Of a stretch of DNA of 46,701 nt, positions 16,770 to 24,985 are shown piece after piece. How positions within the stretch are numbered: position 1 is the first letter of the stretch; every line of letters starts with the position of its first letter. Both the position numbers and the translations under genes were made by a program. The stretch comes from an uncultured Pseudomonadota bacterium (GTDB taxonomy: Bacteria; Myxococcota_A; Polyangia; HGW-17), in assembly GCA_938004375.1 (NCBI GenBank), contig CALKWH010000248.1, forward strand, positions 1-46,701, given 5' to 3'. The notes beneath the pieces are model-generated. The model searched no databases, was not told the DNA's origin, and was given only the letters and a program-made list of their open reading frames with translations.

Positions 16770-19268
16770 CTAGAAGTCGCCCATCGTCACCGTGAGGCCG
16801 CAGTTGGTGCAGCGGCAGTTGGGGAGCTCGATCGGGGGCCTGCCGGGCAGGGTGAGGCGGGCGCGGCTGTTCTTCAGTTTCGCCATGTCCACGTCGATCT
16901 GGTAGGTGGTGACCTCGCGCACGCCGGCCTCGGAGACGGTGGCGCGGACCTGGGCGGTGGCGATGCCGTAGGGCCCCAGGAACGGGTGGTCGAAGCGCTC
17001 CTCGAGCTCGAGGGTGAGCTTCTGGTTCACGAACACCTTGCGGCCCGTGGGGCGGCCGGCCTCGTCGTAGGAGAACTCGGAGCGGGTGATCTTCTTCAGG
17101 GGTTCATGGAGCAGCGTGGCGCTTACGATCTGGGAGCGGGCGTTGTAGGTGGACACCAGGCTGGTGTACTGGTTCTCGAAGATGTCCTGGGCGACGGCGG
17201 GCTTCCCCTGCTCGTTCGTGCTCTTCTCCTCGATCACCAGGCCGGCGGGGTTGCGGATCAACTGCACGGCGACGGTGCCCTCCTTCGGGGTGGTCACCCG
17301 GCGCTCGACCATGCGGCCCTTCTCGTAGCGGCGCTCGACGCGGCGCTCGAGCTGGCCGTTCTTGAACTTCTCCACGCTCAGGAGCAGGGCGCGGTCGAAC
17401 CGGCGCGTCTCGCGGGAGACCTCGCGGCCGTCCTGCTCGGTCACGAGCTCGGTGGTCTGCACCCAGCCGCCGGGGGCGTAGGTGGTGGCCAGCCGGGTGG
17501 TGCGCCGCTCGCGGGGCCACTTGACCGTGTGGGTGAGCTCGCGGCCCTTGGCGTCATAAGTGGAGACGGACTCGAACAGGGGCTCGGGGCCGTCTCCGAA
17601 GTCCTGCTTCTGGACGAGCTGGCCCGCGTCGTTGAACTTCCAGACGATGCGGGAGACGGCGTTCTTCCGGTCGGCACCCGAGCAAGCGTCGCAGCCGGTG
17701 CTGCGGGTGGTGAGCGCGGGACTGCCGTCGGCGTGGGACCAGCGCTCCTCGGTGAGCTTGCCCTGCCCGTCGTAGAAGTACTGCACCACCGAGCCGTCGG
17801 GCCACTCCTGGGCCGTGGGCGGGGTCCCGTCGCCCTTGAACAGGGACTGCTTCACCAGCAGGCCCGAGGCGCCGTACTCGTAGCGCAGGAGCTCGGTGCG
17901 GTTCTTCCCCTGGAATATCTCGGCCTTGAGGAGGTTGCCCACCGCGTCGTACTCGTACTCGGTGCGCAGCGGCTCGGGCTCGTCGGAGATGCGCAGCTCG
18001 CGGGAGACGACCACGCCGTTGCGGCCGTAGACGACGGTCTCGGTGTCCACCGGCTGGTGCAGGTAGTGTCGCTCGAGGCGGGTGACGCGGCCCAGGGCGT
18101 CGTACTGCACCCGGGCCTTCTCGAGGGCCGGCAGCTTGGTGGAGACCCGCTGCTCCGGCGCGCTCGCGGCTCCGGCGGGGCCGGCCGGAAGCGGCGTGCA
18201 CTCGAGGGTGTGCAGGTTGCCGCGGTACTTCTCGTACTCGGTGACCAGGCCGGCGGCGTCCCGGGTCCAGCGCTCGGACTGCTGCAGGATCTGGTTTTCG
18301 TCGAGCACGCGCCGCGACATCGGGCGGCCGGCGTCGTCGTAGGCGCTCTGTTCCTCTGCCACCAGGCGGGGTCCGTCGAAGCGGCGCTCCAGGATACGGT
18401 GCCCGTGGCGGTCGAGCTTCACCTCGAGGGTGAGCTCGGTGCCCTCGACCGTGAGGGCCCGGCCGGTGGCCGAGAACGGGCTCTGGTACTCGTAGGTGGT
18501 CTGAGACTTGAGGGTGCCGTCCTCGTACTTCTCGGCTAAAAGCACCAGGCGGCCGGCGGCGTCGAAGCGGCTTTCCTGCCACGCCTCCACCGCGCCCTGG
18601 GGGGCCAGTTTCTGATACTTCATGGAAATGTGGTCGGGGTGGACCAGGACCTGCTGCAGCTCCACCTGCTGGAGCAGGCCTTGTCGGGAGTGAGTCACCA
18701 CGCGCCGCACCAGGCCCTGGGGATCCACTTCGAGGCGCTTCTTTTGCACCGTCACCTGGTGGGGATTGAGTACCACCTGTTCCACCTTGCCGGGGGCCGA
18801 GGTGGTGAAGCAGGAGCGCTCGATTTGGCGGCCCTGGGGGCCGAACGCGTTTACGCAGACCTTGGGCTCCAGGTGCTCCAACGCTAGGCGGCCCAGCACG
18901 GTCCCATGTTCGTCCCGGTGGGTCAGTTCGGTGAGCAGGCCGGCGCCCTCCCAGGTGTAGACCCAGCTCTCGAGCTCGCGGCGTTCGGTGTCCAGTCTTC
19001 GGATGCGCTCGACCCGGCCGTCGGGGAGCGCCTGTACCTCGATGGGCGCCGCCGGGTCGTCGGGGCGCTCGAGGAGGGCGACCGGGACCCCCCGATAGTC
19101 GGCGGTGAGGAAGGCGTACCGCTTCAGCACCGTCTTGGGGACCGTCGGCTGGGCGGCGGCCATGTCGGCGGGCGCCTCCCCGGCGCCGGCGGCCGGATCC
19201 CGGGGCGTCTCCCGGCAGGAGGTCCACAACAGGGCAATGAGCAGGACTCGAATCGTCTTCGCCATCAT
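16770..19268 (-). CDS. YD-repeat (RHS-like) lipoprotein
   Basis: The protein has 832 residues. ATG 19268 or the adjacent ATG 19265 follows an AGGTGA site. The signal ends at LLWTSC (probable lipoprotein). Most of the length is made of degenerate repeats of about 20-40 residues such as YDALGRVTRLERHY, YDAVGNLLKAE, YDGQGKLTEERW and YDEAGRPTGRKV, the YD repeats that form the shell of RHS and teneurin proteins. There is no RHS core motif or C-terminal toxin domain. The end instead carries a small cysteine cluster (NCRCTNCGL). It may therefore be a stand-alone beta-rich surface protein. dnaJ lies 18 bases upstream in the same direction, so the two are likely co-transcribed. Confidence 0.84.
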   Translation of the reverse strand: MMAKTIRVLLIALLWTSCRETPRDPAAGAGEAPADMAAAQPTVPKTVLKRYAFLTADYRGVPVALLERPDDPAAPIEVQALPDGRVERIRRLDTERRELESWVYTWEGAGLLTELTHRDEHGTVLGRLALEHLEPKVCVNAFGPQGRQIERSCFTTSAPGKVEQVVLNPHQVTVQKKRLEVDPQGLVRRVVTHSRQGLLQQVELQQVLVHPDHISMKYQKLAPQGAVEAWQESRFDAAGRLVLLAEKYEDGTLKSQTTYEYQSPFSATGRALTVEGTELTLEVKLDRHGHRILERRFDGPRLVAEEQSAYDDAGRPMSRRVLDENQILQQSERWTRDAAGLVTEYEKYRGNLHTLECTPLPAGPAGAASAPEQRVSTKLPALEKARVQYDALGRVTRLERHYLHQPVDTETVVYGRNGVVVSRELRISDEPEPLRTEYEYDAVGNLLKAEIFQGKNRTELLRYEYGASGLLVKQSLFKGDGTPPTAQEWPDGSVVQYFYDGQGKLTEERWSHADGSPALTTRSTGCDACSGADRKNAVSRIVWKFNDAGQLVQKQDFGDGPEPLFESVSTYDAKGRELTHTVKWPRERRTTRLATTYAPGGWVQTTELVTEQDGREVSRETRRFDRALLLSVEKFKNGQLERRVERRYEKGRMVERRVTTPKEGTVAVQLIRNPAGLVIEEKSTNEQGKPAVAQDIFENQYTSLVSTYNARSQIVSATLLHEPLKKITRSEFSYDEAGRPTGRKVFVNQKLTLELEERFDHPFLGPYGIATAQVRATVSEAGVREVTTYQIDVDMAKLKNSRARLTLPGRPPIELPNCRCTNCGLTVTMGDF

Positions 19269-19286
19269 GCGGTCACCTTTTCCCAG

Positions 19287-20384
19287 TCAATCGACATATT
19301 GCATCTGGCCGGGAAGTTCAAGGGTCACGTCTTCGGAGAGCAAGCGGGCGGCCTCCCGCTGCTCGGTTGTGATACGTGCGGGGAGCTGGATTTTCAGTTG
19401 GATGATGAGGTCACCGGCGGACTCCGTCCCGCAGGCCTGCACGCCATGGCCGGGGACACGCAACTGGGTGCCCTGGGAGGAGCCGGGGGGCACCGTGAGC
19501 CGGATGGTCTTGCCCAGGGGCGTCTCGAGCTTGAGCCGCGCGCCCTCGAGGGCCTTATCGAGGGTGATGGGTACCGTGACCAGCACGTCCCGGTCGCGGC
19601 GGGTGTAGAAGGGGTGCGGGGCCACCCGGATGGTGAGCACGAGGTCGCCCGGGGAACCCCCGGGGCCGGCCGCCGAGCCCTGACCGCGGATACGCAGCTT
19701 GCGGCCGTCTTCGGCGCCGGGGGGGATGCGGACCTTCAGGGTGCGGTCGATGATCTGCGTGCCCTGTCCGCCGCAGGCGGTGCAGACGCCTGAGCTGCGC
19801 CGGCCCCCGCGCCCCCCGCAGGAGGGACACCGGTCCTGGTAGCGCAGGCGGATCTCCACCTGGTCACCGCGCACGGCCTGTAAAAATTCCAGGGTGAGCT
19901 CCTGCTGCAAGTCGCGGGCACGACCGGTGGAGCCGAAGAGATCGCCGGCGGATCCGAACCCGGCGGGTCCAAACCCGGCGGATCCGAAGCCGGGTCCGGC
20001 AGATCCGAAATCCGCCCCCCGGCCGAACATGTCGCCGAAGATGAACTTCAGGAAGTCGTCGGCGGAGCCCACGCCGCCGCCCTGGCCCGGGTTCCAGCGG
20101 AAGCCGCCACCGGTGGCCTCCCGGGCGTGGACATACTGGCGGGCCTGCTCGGGATCGAACCCCGGGCGGGTGGCCATCTCGCCGAACTCGTCGTAGAGCT
20201 TGCGTTTGTCGGGATCGCCGAGCACGTCGAACGCGGCGGTGATCTCCTTGAAACGCTCGGATTTTTTCGGGTCGTTGTCGGTCCGGTCGGGGTGGAACTT
20301 CATGGCCAGCTTGCGATAGGCCTTCTTGATCTCATCGGGGCTGGCCGAACGTTCTACGCCGAGGATCATGTACAGGTCGCGCAT
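19287..20384 (-). CDS. dnaJ: DnaJ (Hsp40) co-chaperone with half zinc finger
   Basis: The protein has 365 residues from ATG 20384, with GGAG eight bases before it. The J domain has the HPD signature at residues 31-33 (KFHPDRTD), which stimulates DnaK ATPase. A Gly/Phe-rich linker contains FGSAG repeats. The zinc-finger region has only two CxxCxGxG motifs (CPSCGGRG and CTACGGQG) instead of four, enough for one zinc site. The two C-terminal substrate-binding beta domains follow (LKVRIPPGAEDGRKLRI and VLVTVPITLDKALEGA). It is closer to DnaJ than to CbpA because of the remaining cysteines. It lies 14 kb from grpE-dnaK. Confidence 0.92.
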   Translation of the reverse strand: MRDLYMILGVERSASPDEIKKAYRKLAMKFHPDRTDNDPKKSERFKEITAAFDVLGDPDKRKLYDEFGEMATRPGFDPEQARQYVHAREATGGGFRWNPGQGGGVGSADDFLKFIFGDMFGRGADFGSAGPGFGSAGFGPAGFGSAGDLFGSTGRARDLQQELTLEFLQAVRGDQVEIRLRYQDRCPSCGGRGGRRSSGVCTACGGQGTQIIDRTLKVRIPPGAEDGRKLRIRGQGSAAGPGGSPGDLVLTIRVAPHPFYTRRDRDVLVTVPITLDKALEGARLKLETPLGKTIRLTVPPGSSQGTQLRVPGHGVQACGTESAGDLIIQLKIQLPARITTEQREAARLLSEDVTLELPGQMQYVD

Positions 20385-20570
20385 CGTGCGGCTCCGTCGC
20401 CCGGGCTTCGGGGAGAATGCGGCCCGGCACCGGCGTGGGGCATTCTAATCATGGATATGGATGGGTCAAGAACGATGGGATATCAATACTTTGAGGCTTC
20501 CTTTTTCAGGGCATTGGCGTATAACTATGGCGATGCCGTTCCAATGGATTTGCCGATTGCGAGGTACACC
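20385..20570. other. Divergent intergenic region dnaJ / Sel1 gene
   Basis: This gap of 186 bases is AT-rich between 20445 and 20560, in contrast to its surroundings. TATAAC at 20520-20525 could be a -10 box for the Sel1 gene, but no good -35 box lies at the right distance. No operator or RNA structure was recognised. Confidence 0.3.
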
Positions 20571-22709
20571 ATGAGCAGACACGCTGTTTCTCTCTTTGTT
20601 CCGGTTTTCATTTTCTCTCTGGCCGTCGGGTGCGCCAAGACGCCGGCCGAGATGTACCAACTGGGCGTGAAAAACGAGAAGGGCATCGGCGTCCCCGCCA
20701 ACGACCTCAAGGCCGCCGGCTGGTACGAGAAGGCCGCCGAGAAGGGGCACCGTGACTCCCAGTTTGCCCTGGCCTTCCTCTACGAGAAAGGGCGCGGCGT
20801 GGCCAAGGACCTGAACAAGGCCGCCCATTGGTACGAGAAGGCGGCCGCGGCCGGTCACCCCGAGGCGCCGTTTCGCCTGGCCATATCCCTGGAAGAGTCC
20901 GGCACGCCGGCCAACCTAGTGAAGGCCCAGCAGTGGTACCAGAAGGCCTCCGAGGCCGGCGAGGTCCAGGCGATGTTCCGGCTGGCCGAGATGCACTTTC
21001 ACGGGCGCGGCACCTCCAAGAACCCCGCCGAGGCGCTGACCTGGTACCGCAAGGCCGCGGAGAAGAACCACGCGCGCTCCCAGTTGCGCATCGGCGACCT
21101 GTACAACGAGGGCGTGGGCGTCCCCCAGGATCACGAGGAGGCGGCCAGCTGGTACAAGAAGGCCGCCGAGCAGGACCTCCCCGAGGCCCAGCACGTGCTC
21201 GGAAATTATTATCTCGACGGCAAGGGGTTGCAGCAGAACTACGAGAAGGCGTTGTTCTGGCTGAAAAAGGCCGTGGATCAGGGCCTGCCCATGGCCTTCT
21301 TCGACCTCGCCTACATGTACCGGCGCGGGCTCGGGGTCATGGCCAACGACCAGGAGGCCATCCGCCTGTACCGGGCCTGCATCGAGAAGCTCGGGTTGGC
21401 CGCCGAGGCCGGCGACATCGACTCCATGTACAACCTGGCGACCATGCACGACGCCAACGTCCACAACCTGCTGCCCAACGACCAACTGGCCTACAAGTGG
21501 TACTACAACGCCGCGCTCAAGGGACACCTGAAGTCCCAGAACGACGTCGCCATCATGTACCTCAACGGCCGCGGCACCGAGAAAAACCTGGCCGAGGCGG
21601 TGAACTGGTTCCGCAAGGCGGCCGAGGGCGGACTCGCGGTATCGCAATACAATCTGGGGCGCCTCTACCTCTCCGGAAACGGCGTGGATAAGAACATCGT
21701 CGAGGCCCTGAACTGGATCCGCAAGGCGGCCGCGCAGAACTACTCCTCCGCGCTCTACCAGCTGGGGACTATGTATGAATATGGTGAAGGGGTGAACTCC
21801 GACCCCGCCGAGGCCCTCAAATACTACAAGAAGGCGGCTGACCAGGGGCACAGCAACGCGCTCAACGAGTATGGTCGCATGTTCTACCTCGGCAAGGGTG
21901 TCCCCGAGAACAAGCCCGAGGCCTTCAAATGGTACATGAAGGCCGCCGAAAAGGGGAACATGTACTCCCAGTTCAACGTGGCGTACATGTACCTCAACGC
22001 CGAGGGCGTGGCCGAGAACCTGCCCGAGGCCATCCACTGGTTCACCAAGGCCGCGCTGCAGGGCTTCGACACCGCCCAGTACTACCTGGCCATGATGTAC
22101 TACCGCGGCATCGGCGTGGCCGCCAACGCGAAGGAGGCGGAGAAGTGGTTCCGCAAGGCCGCCTTGCAGAATCACGTGCGCGCCGCCTACTTCATGGCCG
22201 TCATCCTGGACAAGGGCGAGGGCGGCGTCCCGGTGGACGCCCCGCTGGCGGCCCGGCTGTATCAGATTCTCATGGAGAAGGGGATGACCGAGGTCATCGT
22301 GCCGCTGGCCCAGATGTACAAGGACGGCCGCGGTGTCGAGAAGAACTACGCCAAGGCCCTCGAGCTGCTCAACAAGGCGGCGGCCATCAAGCAGCCAGAG
22401 GCCTTCCATGAGTTGGGCAACCTGCACCGCGACGGCCTGGGCGTGGAGTCGAACCTGACCACGGCCTTCGACTTCTACAAGAAGGCGGCCGAGTTGGGCT
22501 ACGTCCCCGCCATGAACAACCTGGGACAGATGTACAAGGAAGGCGTGGGCGTGGCCAAGAACGACAAGGAGGCGGAGGTCTGGTTGAAGAAGGCCGCGCA
22601 GAAGGGCAACGTCAAGGCCCAGCGCGCCCTCGAGGAGCTCCAGAAGGAGATTCAGCAGCAGCCGGGCGCCCCGGGCGCCCCGGGCACCCCGCCCCCTCCG
22701 GGCAAGTGA
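20571..22709 (+). CDS. Sel1-repeat lipoprotein (18 repeats)
   Basis: The protein has 712 residues. ATG 20571 follows GAGG by six bases. The signal ends at SLAVGCAK (good lipobox). By count, 18 Sel1-like repeats of about 36 residues follow (pattern AxxxLGxMYxxGxGVxxNxxEAxxWYxKAAxxG), with a partial nineteenth. The end is Pro/Gly-rich (PGAPGAPGTPPPPGK). Sel1 repeats form a curved alpha-solenoid that binds protein partners. In bacteria they occur in envelope scaffolds and host-interaction factors. At 18 repeats it is a long member. An in-frame extension upstream of 20571 is antisense to dnaJ and was rejected. No operon partner on this strand. Confidence 0.93.
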   Translation: MSRHAVSLFVPVFIFSLAVGCAKTPAEMYQLGVKNEKGIGVPANDLKAAGWYEKAAEKGHRDSQFALAFLYEKGRGVAKDLNKAAHWYEKAAAAGHPEAPFRLAISLEESGTPANLVKAQQWYQKASEAGEVQAMFRLAEMHFHGRGTSKNPAEALTWYRKAAEKNHARSQLRIGDLYNEGVGVPQDHEEAASWYKKAAEQDLPEAQHVLGNYYLDGKGLQQNYEKALFWLKKAVDQGLPMAFFDLAYMYRRGLGVMANDQEAIRLYRACIEKLGLAAEAGDIDSMYNLATMHDANVHNLLPNDQLAYKWYYNAALKGHLKSQNDVAIMYLNGRGTEKNLAEAVNWFRKAAEGGLAVSQYNLGRLYLSGNGVDKNIVEALNWIRKAAAQNYSSALYQLGTMYEYGEGVNSDPAEALKYYKKAADQGHSNALNEYGRMFYLGKGVPENKPEAFKWYMKAAEKGNMYSQFNVAYMYLNAEGVAENLPEAIHWFTKAALQGFDTAQYYLAMMYYRGIGVAANAKEAEKWFRKAALQNHVRAAYFMAVILDKGEGGVPVDAPLAARLYQILMEKGMTEVIVPLAQMYKDGRGVEKNYAKALELLNKAAAIKQPEAFHELGNLHRDGLGVESNLTTAFDFYKKAAELGYVPAMNNLGQMYKEGVGVAKNDKEAEVWLKKAAQKGNVKAQRALEELQKEIQQQPGAPGAPGTPPPPGK

Positions 22710-22730
22710 CCGCGACGGTCGTTATTCAGG

Positions 22731-22757
22731 TCGAAATCGAAATCGAAATCGAAATCG
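22731..22757. repeat. Hexanucleotide array (TCGAAA)n, copy 3
   Basis: This is a 27-base run of TCGAAA, 4.5 copies, in the 90-base gap between the converging Sel1 gene and a minus-strand lipoprotein gene. It belongs to the same repeat family as 11415-11436 and 16722-16743. Confidence 0.92.
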
Positions 22758-22799
22758 GGAAAAGAAGTGGGATCCTCGCCTCGACGATGGCCCGGCGCT

Positions 22800-23282
22800 T
22801 CATCGACCTGCGGGGGCGGTCGCCTCGAGGTTGATCACGAACTGCCAGACGCCGAGGAAGGTGAGGTTTCCCCGCTCGATGGTCTTGCGCATGGGCTCTG
22901 GCACCTGCACGCGATGGCCGGGGATGGCATCGCCTTGCTCGTCGAGGAGGGTGACACCGATGTGGCAGGCGCCCTCGGGGATGGTGAAGGTAGTGACCCC
23001 GCGCAGCGTGTCCCCGGCGCGGTCGGAGTCGCAGGTGAAGTCACAGTTGGAGACCGTGCCGTCGGCGCAGTAATCGATGGAGAGATTGGAGACGGGGCGG
23101 ATGGTCAGGCGGACCGTGCGGATGGCGTCGTCTCCCAGCTCTTCGGCGTTGCAGCCGTAGGCTCGGAAGTCGGTGCCGCGGATGACCCAGGCCAGCTCCA
23201 CCGCGCCCCCAGTCCGGTCCTCACATCCGGACAGGCTGGCAAAGAACGAGCAAAGCGTCAGGACGAACCACCGTCGTGTCAT
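22800..23282 (-). CDS. Small Cys-containing lipoprotein, unknown function
   Basis: The protein has 160 residues. The start ATG overlaps the upstream stop as ATGA (23279-23282). The signal peptide ends at ASLSGCEDR, a good lipobox. The mature part has cysteines in two clusters (YGCNAEEL; YCADGTVSNCDFTCDSD) and beta-strand-like segments near the end (GVWQFVINLEA). The family is not recognised. It is translationally coupled to the ExbD-like lipoprotein gene and may work with it. Confidence 0.78.
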   Translation of the reverse strand: MTRRWFVLTLCSFFASLSGCEDRTGGAVELAWVIRGTDFRAYGCNAEELGDDAIRTVRLTIRPVSNLSIDYCADGTVSNCDFTCDSDRAGDTLRGVTTFTIPEGACHIGVTLLDEQGDAIPGHRVQVPEPMRKTIERGNLTFLGVWQFVINLEATAPAGR

Positions 23283-24034
23283 TCGATCACCCGGACGGTC
23301 TTGAAGCGCGTGATGCCGGCCTTGCCGGCGGTCACGAGGATGTACTTCGTGATCTCGGGGTCGGCCTCGAGGGTGAGGTGCAGCACGGGGACCCGATCCT
23401 GCGGCAGGCGGGACAGGCGCGATGAGAGGGCCTGGAGCAGCGGCGGGCAGATGATACCGTCGGAGTCCAGGGAACCCTCGGGCATCCGGCCCTCGGCGAG
23501 GGTGAGGATGATCTCTCCGTTGACCAGGATGCGGTCCTTCTCCTGGCGCACCAGCAGCCCGTCGACGGGGGCAGGAGAGACGGCGGTGGTCGGCTGATCC
23601 GGGCGCTTGTCGCAGGTCGTGCGCACGAAGTTGACAGGCAGCAGGATCACGGGTGCCAGGTGGGTGCTGGCGGCGGTCTGATAGACGAGGTTCACGAGGG
23701 CGCGCGGGTGCTTCTCGTGGATGTGCACGAGGATCTCGGTGTAGGGGTCGGAGCCGCGCCGGGAGAACTCCTGGTAGATGGATTCCAGAAGCGGGGGGTA
23801 CACGGCCCGGTCGGAGGCGTCGGTGAAGCGACCGTCCTCTATCTTCCCCACCGGGGCTCCGTTGACCAGCAGCAGGGTGTCGGTGACGAAGATGTCGAGG
23901 CGATTATCCGGGCTCTTGGCCTGGATTTCCCGCACCAGTTCACGGGTCGGCACGCGCGGGCAGGCGGGGCGCTGATGGCAGCCGGCCAGGGTCGGCAGGG
24001 CGAGCAGGAAGAAGAGGAGGCCGCGGAAGATCAT
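23279..24034 (-). CDS. Lipoprotein with ExbD/TolR-like repeats (tentative)
   Basis: The protein has 251 residues from ATG 24034 (no strong ribosome site; the lipoprotein signal decides the start). The signal ends at LPTLAGCHQ, an ideal lipobox. The mature protein seems to hold two related halves. Each has a strand like LDIFVTDTLLLVNGAPV or DRILVNGEIILTL, a short helical stretch, then VHIHEKHPRALVNLVYQTA or LHLTLEADPEITKYILVTAGKAGI. This pattern resembles the periplasmic domain of ExbD/TolR, normally anchored by a transmembrane helix that uses the proton gradient. Here a lipid anchor would replace that helix, so any role would be structural or sensory. The fold assignment is by eye. Confidence 0.6.
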   Translation of the reverse strand: MIFRGLLFFLLALPTLAGCHQRPACPRVPTRELVREIQAKSPDNRLDIFVTDTLLLVNGAPVGKIEDGRFTDASDRAVYPPLLESIYQEFSRRGSDPYTEILVHIHEKHPRALVNLVYQTAASTHLAPVILLPVNFVRTTCDKRPDQPTTAVSPAPVDGLLVRQEKDRILVNGEIILTLAEGRMPEGSLDSDGIICPPLLQALSSRLSRLPQDRVPVLHLTLEADPEITKYILVTAGKAGITRFKTVRVIE

Positions 24035-24085
24035 GGTGAACCATTCTACCGGATTTCCCGGGCAAATCAACGCGGGAAAGTTGAC

Positions 24086-24985
24086 TCACCCGAGGGAGCC
24101 GGCAAGGTCCAGCAGGGTGCAGACGGGGCGGCACTGGGCGCGGGCCCGGTCGAGGACGCGGTCCAGCGTCCGCAGTCGTCGGGCAAGTGGCAGGCGCAGG
24201 GTAAAGTCGGGGCCGGCGAGGGCCAGCCTGGGCGCGTCAGGCGTGAAATCGGTCAGGTGGAGGTTCATGATCCACGGCCGGGCGGCGGGCGTGTCGAACA
24301 GTCGGAGCGGAGCGCCGGCGTGGAGCAGCGCGCCCACGGTGGGGAGGCCCCAGCGGCCGGCCGCGATGGGGAGCTCCCAGACGGGGGAGCTCCCGGGCCG
24401 GTGGGGGGCCGACGGGTCGGGGTGGTAGGGCACAGGGGGCGTCCACCAGTCGGTGATCGGGTGTCGCACGGTCCGCGTCGCGCGGCCCCGCAGGCGCAGG
24501 CCCAGCGCGGTCAACCACTTGGCGACCGGGTAGATCCAGCCCGTGATCTGGGAGGAGGAGTAGACATATCCTTGCGCTTCGACGGCGACGAGGGCGAAAG
24601 GGGACAGGTGGTAGCCGGGGGCCCGAAAGCCGCGGCACACGAGCCCGGCGTCGGCCAGCGCCCGGTGGTTGCGCTCCAACTCGGCGCGCACGTCCATGGG
24701 GGAACGGCGCGACAGGTCATAGGGATGGGAGTAGGTGTGGTTGCCGGGCTCGTGGCCGGCCGCAGCGAGCCCGACCAGGCGACGGAGCACCGGCGGGGTC
24801 AGGTGCTCCGCGGTGACGAAGAACGTGGCGGGCACCGCCTGCTCCGAGAGCCACGCTCTGGCGACGTCCAGCGCCCGCAGGAAGAAGGCCTCGACCTCTC
24901 CCGTGGCGGGCGCCGGCAGCCCCCAGACCGCGTGATGGGAGACGAGGCTGTCGCAATCGATGGTGACGAGAAACGGGGCCGTCAT
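24086..24985 (-). CDS. Polysaccharide deacetylase family protein
   Basis: The protein has 299 residues with a NodB homology domain. The motifs in order are TIDCDS (catalytic Asp), GHEPGNHTYSHP (the two metal-binding histidines of HxxxH), and RGFRAPGYH (the third motif). Members remove N- or O-acetyl groups from peptidoglycan, chitin-like polymers or exopolysaccharide. There is no signal peptide, so it may act in the cytosol, as some related enzymes do. The start overlaps the stop of the hybrid histidine kinase gene as ATGA, so it is coupled to the signalling genes upstream. Confidence 0.86.
   Translation of the reverse strand: MTAPFLVTIDCDSLVSHHAVWGLPAPATGEVEAFFLRALDVARAWLSEQAVPATFFVTAEHLTPPVLRRLVGLAAAGHEPGNHTYSHPYDLSRRSPMDVRAELERNHRALADAGLVCRGFRAPGYHLSPFALVAVEAQGYVYSSSQITGWIYPVAKWLTALGLRLRGRATRTVRHPITDWWTPPVPYHPDPSAPHRPGSSPVWELPIAAGRWGLPTVGALLHAGAPLRLFDTPAARPWIMNLHLTDFTPDAPRLALAGPDFTLRLPLARRLRTLDRVLDRARAQCRPVCTLLDLAGSLG

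Noticed and set aside
16770..19268. YD-repeat protein as an RHS toxin
   Set aside because: There is no RHS core motif, no toxin domain and no immunity gene next to it.
20127..20570. Upstream extension of the Sel1 gene
   Set aside because: It is antisense to dnaJ and would bury the lipoprotein signal.
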